Below, piece after piece: positions 60,801-64,000 of a stretch of DNA of 64,000 nucleotides. The stretch covers positions 1 to 64,000 of the forward strand of contig CAVTOY010000006.1 in NCBI GenBank assembly GCA_963736445.1, written 5' to 3'. The DNA is from Thiosocius sp963736445. Its GTDB lineage: Bacteria; Pseudomonadota; Gammaproteobacteria; Chromatiales; Chromatiaceae. How positions within the stretch are numbered: position 1 is the first letter of the stretch; each line of letters starts with the position of its first letter. The position numbers and the translations under genes are program-made. The notes beneath the pieces were generated by a model that saw only the letters and a list, made by a program, of their open reading frames with translations, was not told the DNA's origin and did no database searches.

Positions 60801-61467
60801 GCATTACGAGGTCCTGCTCGGGGTCCACAGCGGTGCAGACAAGCCACTGCCGATCGCCGAGTTCATTGATGCGGCGGAGCGCTACAACCGAATGCGCTCG
60901 GTCGACCGCTGGGTCACGCGTACGGTCATGGACTGGATAGCCGCGCAGCGCAGTCGTATGCCCTCATTGCACGGTTTTGCGGTCAATCTGTCGGGTCAGA
61001 CGGCGAGCGACCCCAGCTTTCTGGATTTCGTGCGTCAACAGTTTCAGCGCACGGGCATTGATCCCGCGTGGTTGAGTTTCGAGGTGACCGAGACTGCGGC
61101 GGTATCCGATCTTTCAAGCACCGCCGGCATCATCCACGACCTCAAGGCATTGGGCTGCAAAGTGGCGCTGGACGATTTCGGCAGCGGCCTGGCCTCCTAT
61201 TCCTATCTTAAGGAGCTTCCGGTCGACTGGCTGAAGATCGATGGCGTGTTTGTGCGCAAGATCGCCGCCAGCGGCGAAGACTATGCGGTGGTGAAGTCGA
61301 TCAACGAGATCGGCCATTTTCTCGGCAAGAAGACCATCGGCGAGTACGTCGCCGACGAGCAGATACTGCGCTGTATCGGCGAGATCGGCGTCGACTTCGC
61401 ACAGGGCTATGGCATCGCACCCCCGATGCTTTTGGATGACCTACTGGACGACGCCGAGAGCGCCTGA
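57844..61467 (+). CDS. PilZ-DUF1631-GGDEF-EAL protein, right-arm copy
   Basis: An intact 1,207-residue c-di-GMP signalling protein. Residues 10-110 are PilZ (ERRRYERHTIKLPGRL, VVRDYCSGGLL). Residues about 140-690 are the helical DUF1631 region (VLPGVLREILVKTGEALLDK, LDQAARILEDRLDGFYQELD-like). The GGDEF-type domain (residues about 780-930) reads HDSLTGLINRQQFQ, IDQFRLVNDVHGYATGD and GHLGGDRFAALL, so the signature is GGDRF. The EAL-type domain has EVLLGV for EAL, NLSGQT, FEVTETAA, LDDFGSGLASYSYLK, LKIDGVF, GEYV and FAQGYG. The degenerate GGDRF suggests no cyclase activity; EAL activity is uncertain. The alternative start MSVPAERRR is four codons inside. Confidence 0.9.
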   Translation: MQVGMSVPAERRRYERHTIKLPGRLKTDAGQQSACVVRDYCSGGLLVQQLLAGGGEQPIRWTSGQTAQLKTDLLTPKGPRRVRIEGVVAWATDDFLGLSFARTSDAIVKALGDHDRLARFDTPVGLGATPGGEARYIAKLRQVANGVLPGVLREILVKTGEALLDKTDQLGSNVEQQQVMGDINALEGTRQEDALLTKLLAVALDGKVKPASPADPVPGELSLVDPDDFERWLEASRVATLLDRRFTAQLNGIGSRLAAARSVAMPGSLTVPFEPQQFTGVLKDLAKDLGFGAISRGVLFDQAARILEDRLDGFYQELDAALDAAGAPTAQANGNVAVLRSTGRAPQATTTEADVARASALGRSEEEAHARPRTDITGGFAAARGSIDQRLLQALLAREVKERTSQAQELISYIADTPNVGKGLAGWLEQLGEPLVREAAADQTFFHDNQNPMREIVDALGHLQMFRPGAASAPADDPIGQRISQLLQPIGRAGTDRAALREIADAVSNLTGEQSRQYQHNVERVVQACEGQDRVRRAHQAVVADVNRRYAGRQVPELIPELIDVGWRAVLELAWLRSVDGSDSYAEQLGRLDSLVAMLGGEPFDHQSEGVDTQQLADDVAEELAIVAFDPFRRNLVEGRLRDALRGSTPGKTQLVEMPSLVDQRADAESQSRPDGFSEQVWNVLLERCMNIVVGDRLRSPQDPEREQELRVAWIRNDHERFVTVDHRGLRARELELAELATGLHERRITVDPSDGRPLSERAVDAILSRMEEQLAHQAAHDSLTGLINRQQFQVALEQAVAMPDRSADIGILFWLDIDQFRLVNDVHGYATGDRLLVAVARLLEKVKGAKVLGHLGGDRFAALLPDIDLADGERRAREICQAVHSMPFDWDGQSIGLSASIGVVNLSVAEEGFSAVLQAADSALSAAKAAGGSQVYVYSEDDPNIARRKESVHWVVQVDDALENGRLKLRCQPIVPVRPDKGIAPHYEVLLGVHSGADKPLPIAEFIDAAERYNRMRSVDRWVTRTVMDWIAAQRSRMPSLHGFAVNLSGQTASDPSFLDFVRQQFQRTGIDPAWLSFEVTETAAVSDLSSTAGIIHDLKALGCKVALDDFGSGLASYSYLKELPVDWLKIDGVFVRKIAASGEDYAVVKSINEIGHFLGKKTIGEYVADEQILRCIGEIGVDFAQGYGIAPPMLLDDLLDDAESA

Positions 61468-61537
61468 GGTGCGATCGCAGCCACTGAGAATAACCCGGCA
61501 ATCCCTACGGTGTCGGTGCTTTTTTGAAACGCGCGGA

Positions 61538-62197
61538 CTAGGCGTCGCTGTCTTTGCCGGTCGCCAGCCATCCGCTGGGCTGCGCTTCCAACAGCGGCGC
61601 TAATCCGGTCCAGACGTTGTCGAGTATGCGCGGCTGAGCCTCGGCCGCAGGGTGTATGCCATCGGGCTGCATCAGCGCGCGCGTCTCGGCCACCCCCTCG
61701 AGGAAGAACGGAACCAGCGCGACGCCCTGCTCACTGGCCAATTCCAGGTAGATGCGGTGGAACTTCTCGGTGAAGGCCCTGCCATAATTCGCCGGTAACT
61801 TGACGCCGAGTAGTAACACCCTGGCGCCCGCGTCGCGTCCTTTCGCGATCATGGCGCGCAAATTGCTGCGAGTCTGCTCAGGCGAAAAACCGCGCAGACC
61901 GTCATTGCCGCCCAGCGCAATGATCAGCACCCGGGGTTTTTCACGCTGCAAAGCTGTCGGTAGTCGGGAAAGACCACCGCGCGTGGTGTCACCAGAGATG
62001 CTGGCATTGATAACCTGATAGCCGAAGGCCTGCTCTTGCAGGCGCCGCTGTAGCAGTGCGACCCAGCCGCGCTCCTTTTCGATTCCGTACGCGGCACTCA
62101 GGCTGTCCCCGACAACCAGAATTTTTGCGGCGGCGTGCAGGGTCCAGGGCGCATAGCCAAACACAAGCAAGCAGGCAATGAACGGTAGTCTTCGCAT
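61538..62197 (-). CDS. tesA: TesA-type SGNH esterase/lysophospholipase, right-arm copy
   Basis: Mirror of 49,047-49,706, with the same signal peptide and the same four SGNH blocks (GDSLSAAYG, SGDTTRGG, GGNDG, DGIHP). It has PANYG where the left copy has PENYG. It starts 20 bases inside the divergent ybbA gene and converges on the EAL gene, with a gap of 70 bases. Confidence 0.9.
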   Translation of the reverse strand: MRRLPFIACLLVFGYAPWTLHAAAKILVVGDSLSAAYGIEKERGWVALLQRRLQEQAFGYQVINASISGDTTRGGLSRLPTALQREKPRVLIIALGGNDGLRGFSPEQTRSNLRAMIAKGRDAGARVLLLGVKLPANYGRAFTEKFHRIYLELASEQGVALVPFFLEGVAETRALMQPDGIHPAAEAQPRILDNVWTGLAPLLEAQPSGWLATGKDSDA

Positions 62198-62861
62198 CTC
62201 AACCACACAACTCGGCAAAAGGATCACGATGTCCGACGGACGGACCCTCAATATCCTCACGGCGATCGGCATGCAGGTCAACGCTGGAGAAGCCGTGGCT
62301 ATCCTCGGCCCATCCGGATCGGGCAAATCCACGCTGCTGGGCCTTCTTGCCGGGTTGGACCAGCCGACCGAGGGCAAAGTCTCGCTGCTTGGGCACGACC
62401 TAGGCGCGATGGATGAAGACGCCCGCGCGGCGCTGCGTGCAGGCCGAGTGGGCTTCGTCTTCCAATCTTTTCAATTGTTGCCCGGTATGACGGCCCTGGA
62501 GAACGTCGCGCTTCCGCTGCAGATCGGGCGGAACAGCGGTGCTCGGGTGCAGGCCGAGGCGCTGTTGCGGGAGGTCGGACTAGAAAAACGACTGTCCCAC
62601 CTGCCGCGCCAGCTGTCTGGCGGTGAACAACAACGGGTCGCGCTGGCACGTGCGTTCGCCGGCGATCCCGAAGTACTGTTCGCCGACGAGCCGACCGGGA
62701 ATCTGGATGCCGACAGCGGCCAGCGAATCATCGAACTGCTGTTTGGACTGCGCGATCGCGCAGGCAGCACCTTGCTGCTGGTGACCCACGACCAACAACT
62801 GGCTGCGCGCTGCGATCGCGTACTACGCTTGCATGCCGGGCGTCTTCAGGAGGCCGCGTGA
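62178..62861 (+). CDS. ybbA: YbbA-like ABC transporter ATP-binding protein, right-arm copy
   Basis: Mirror of 48,383-49,066 and identical in protein sequence as far as I could compare. Walker A GPSGSGKST, signature LSGGEQQR and Walker B VLFADEPTG are all present. The stop overlaps the permease GTG start. In Escherichia coli the ybbA-ybbP pair lies divergent to tesA; the substrate of this transporter is not firmly established. Confidence 0.9.
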   Translation: MNGSLRISTTQLGKRITMSDGRTLNILTAIGMQVNAGEAVAILGPSGSGKSTLLGLLAGLDQPTEGKVSLLGHDLGAMDEDARAALRAGRVGFVFQSFQLLPGMTALENVALPLQIGRNSGARVQAEALLREVGLEKRLSHLPRQLSGGEQQRVALARAFAGDPEVLFADEPTGNLDADSGQRIIELLFGLRDRAGSTLLLVTHDQQLAARCDRVLRLHAGRLQEAA

Positions 62862-64000
62862 ACAGCGGGTGGCGGTCTGTACTGGCGTGGCGGGTTGCGC
62901 TCCGCGACCCGGGTCTGCGCCTGCTGCTGGCTGCGGTGCTGGTAGCCGTCGCGGCGCTAAGCACCGTGGCGTTCTTCGCCGATCGCGTCGAGCGCGCATT
63001 GGTGCTGCAGGGCGCGGCGCTGATGGCCGGTGACCTTGTGGTCGAACAGGGCGACTTTATTCCCGACGCCTGGCTGGCGGAGGCGACGAACCGCGGTCTG
63101 CAGGCGGCGCGCACGGTAACCTTTCCCAGTGTGATCATCGCCAACGAACGGCCGCTGCTGGTGCAGGTGAAGGCGGTCGAGCCGCCGTACCCGCTGCGCG
63201 GCCGGTTGCGGATCGACACTCCGGCGGGCGAGGTGGGGCGTGCACCGGGCGCCCGTGAGGCCTGGCTCGAGGGCCGTCTGCGCGACCGCCTTGGCGCCCA
63301 GATCGGTGAGACATCCGTCCAGCTCGGCGAGGTCGCGCTGCGTGCGGCCGGCATCCTGGTCAATGAGCCCGACCGTGGCGGCAACCTGTTTCAACTCTCC
63401 CCCCGCCTGATGGTGGGTTATGAGGACGTGCTGCGCAGCGGGCTGCTGGGACCGGCCAGTCGGGCCAAGCACCGATTGCTGATCGCCGGCGAGGCATCCC
63501 AGGTGGCGGCGATGCGCAGCTGGCTGGCGGCGCGCCTGCCACCGGGCAGCGAGCTGGAGGATGTCGAGAACGCGCGGCCGGAGCTGCAAACCGCCTTGGA
63601 GCGTGCGCGCCGCTTCCTTAGCCTGGCGGCGCTGTGCGCCAGCCTGCTGGCTGGTGTCGCGATCCTGCTGGCCACACGTCGCTATGTCGATCACGCGATG
63701 GACAGCGCCGCGGTATTGCGTACCCTCGGTATGCGAGGCTCGGCGGTACTGCGCTGGCATCTTGGCCAGCTGCTGGCGGTGGCCCTGATCGCCACCCTCG
63801 GCGGCAGTCTGGTCGGCCTGCTGGGTCAGCAGGCCCTGGTGGGCGTTCTGGGTGACTGGTTTGGCCAGACCCTGCCCGCACCCGGTCTGCGTCCGGTGTG
63901 GGTAGGCACTGCCTTCGGTATCAGCATGGCGCTCGGTTTTGCGGTGCCGTCGCTGCTGCGCATTCGTCACGTGCCGCCGCTGCGGGTGTTACGCCGTGAA
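62858..64000 (+). CDS. YbbP-like ABC transporter permease, right-arm copy (runs off window)
   Basis: From GTG 62,858 the frame is open to the window edge, about 380 residues. N-terminal helix (LRLLLAAVLVAVAALSTVAF), then the large periplasmic domain (LMAGDLVVEQGDFIPDAWLA, ERPLLVQVKAVEPPYPLRGR). Further helices follow: SLAALCASLLAGVAILLATRR, HLGQLLAVALIATLGGSLVG and ISMALGFAVPSLLRIRHVPP. This FtsX-like layout fits YbbP, whose full length is about 800 residues. No frameshift is seen, in contrast to the left copy. Confidence 0.88.
   Translation, partial: MNSGWRSVLAWRVALRDPGLRLLLAAVLVAVAALSTVAFFADRVERALVLQGAALMAGDLVVEQGDFIPDAWLAEATNRGLQAARTVTFPSVIIANERPLLVQVKAVEPPYPLRGRLRIDTPAGEVGRAPGAREAWLEGRLRDRLGAQIGETSVQLGEVALRAAGILVNEPDRGGNLFQLSPRLMVGYEDVLRSGLLGPASRAKHRLLIAGEASQVAAMRSWLAARLPPGSELEDVENARPELQTALERARRFLSLAALCASLLAGVAILLATRRYVDHAMDSAAVLRTLGMRGSAVLRWHLGQLLAVALIATLGGSLVGLLGQQALVGVLGDWFGQTLPAPGLRPVWVGTAFGISMALGFAVPSLLRIRHVPPLRVLRRE

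Noticed and set aside
46578..64000. Inverted arms as terminal repeats of a transposon or as a phage or plasmid telomere
   Set aside because: No transposase, resolvase, telomere resolvase or replication gene is present. The centre lies inside NfeD and the outer end inside an ABC permease.

Overview
The window reads as a chimeric metagenomic contig made of three unrelated genomic pieces, with raw long-read errors (frequent one- or two-base indels) still present in much of it. Many genes are recognisable from end to end only if the reader switches frame one or more times. I annotate these as one gene each and treat the frame breaks as probable sequencing errors, not pseudogenisation.

Piece A (1 to about 7,632) is a moderate-GC bacterial segment, possibly Nitrospirota or a related anaerobe. 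It holds a partial threonine synthase, RimI, a PilZ protein, a UbiA/MenA-type prenyltransferase, an isochorismatase-fold hydrolase, a GGDEF-EAL protein, and the distal end of a complex I operon (nuoM-nuoN). nuoM is cut off abruptly near 7,632.

Piece B (about 7,633 to 46,529) is high-GC and comes from an FCB-type lineage, most like Krumholzibacteriota or 'Eisenbacteria'. Several secreted proteins end in the same FlgD-like C-terminal module (NPFNP ... WDGRD ... LLK). Housekeeping genes include smpB, an amidase, a GerMN protein, murI, rph, rdgB, ssb and four tRNAs (Leu, Pro, Arg, His). Less usual genes are a type II (archaeal-type) GAPDH, an NT5C2-like nucleotidase, an LpdD-like protein, a CHAT protein, a PDZ-7TM-GAF-SpoIIE phosphatase, an RdgB with a large insertion, and a TPR-sigma54 activator beside a beta-helix secreted protein.

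Piece C (about 46,578 to 64,000) is gammaproteobacterial. It is one gene block (ybbP-ybbA / tesA / PilZ-DUF1631-GGDEF-EAL / slipin / NfeD) present twice as a giant inverted repeat centred near 55,621. Position x in the left arm corresponds to about 111,243 minus x in the right arm. Both copies of NfeD are cut at the same internal codon. The outer and innermost parts of the arms differ as two strains would, while the middle of about 5.7 kb is almost identical.

The B/C junction carries a poly-T run followed by a sequence closely resembling the Oxford Nanopore ligation adapter (46,530-46,577), which directly points to an unsplit concatenated read. The most striking structure in the window is therefore most likely technical, and gene order across 7.63 kb, 46.53 kb and 55.62 kb should not be read as synteny. 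Within piece B, the best biological leads are the RdgB insertion, the CHAT protein with Tyr at the catalytic Cys position, the archaeal-type GAPDH, the shared C-terminal sorting module, and two families of intergenic repeats.
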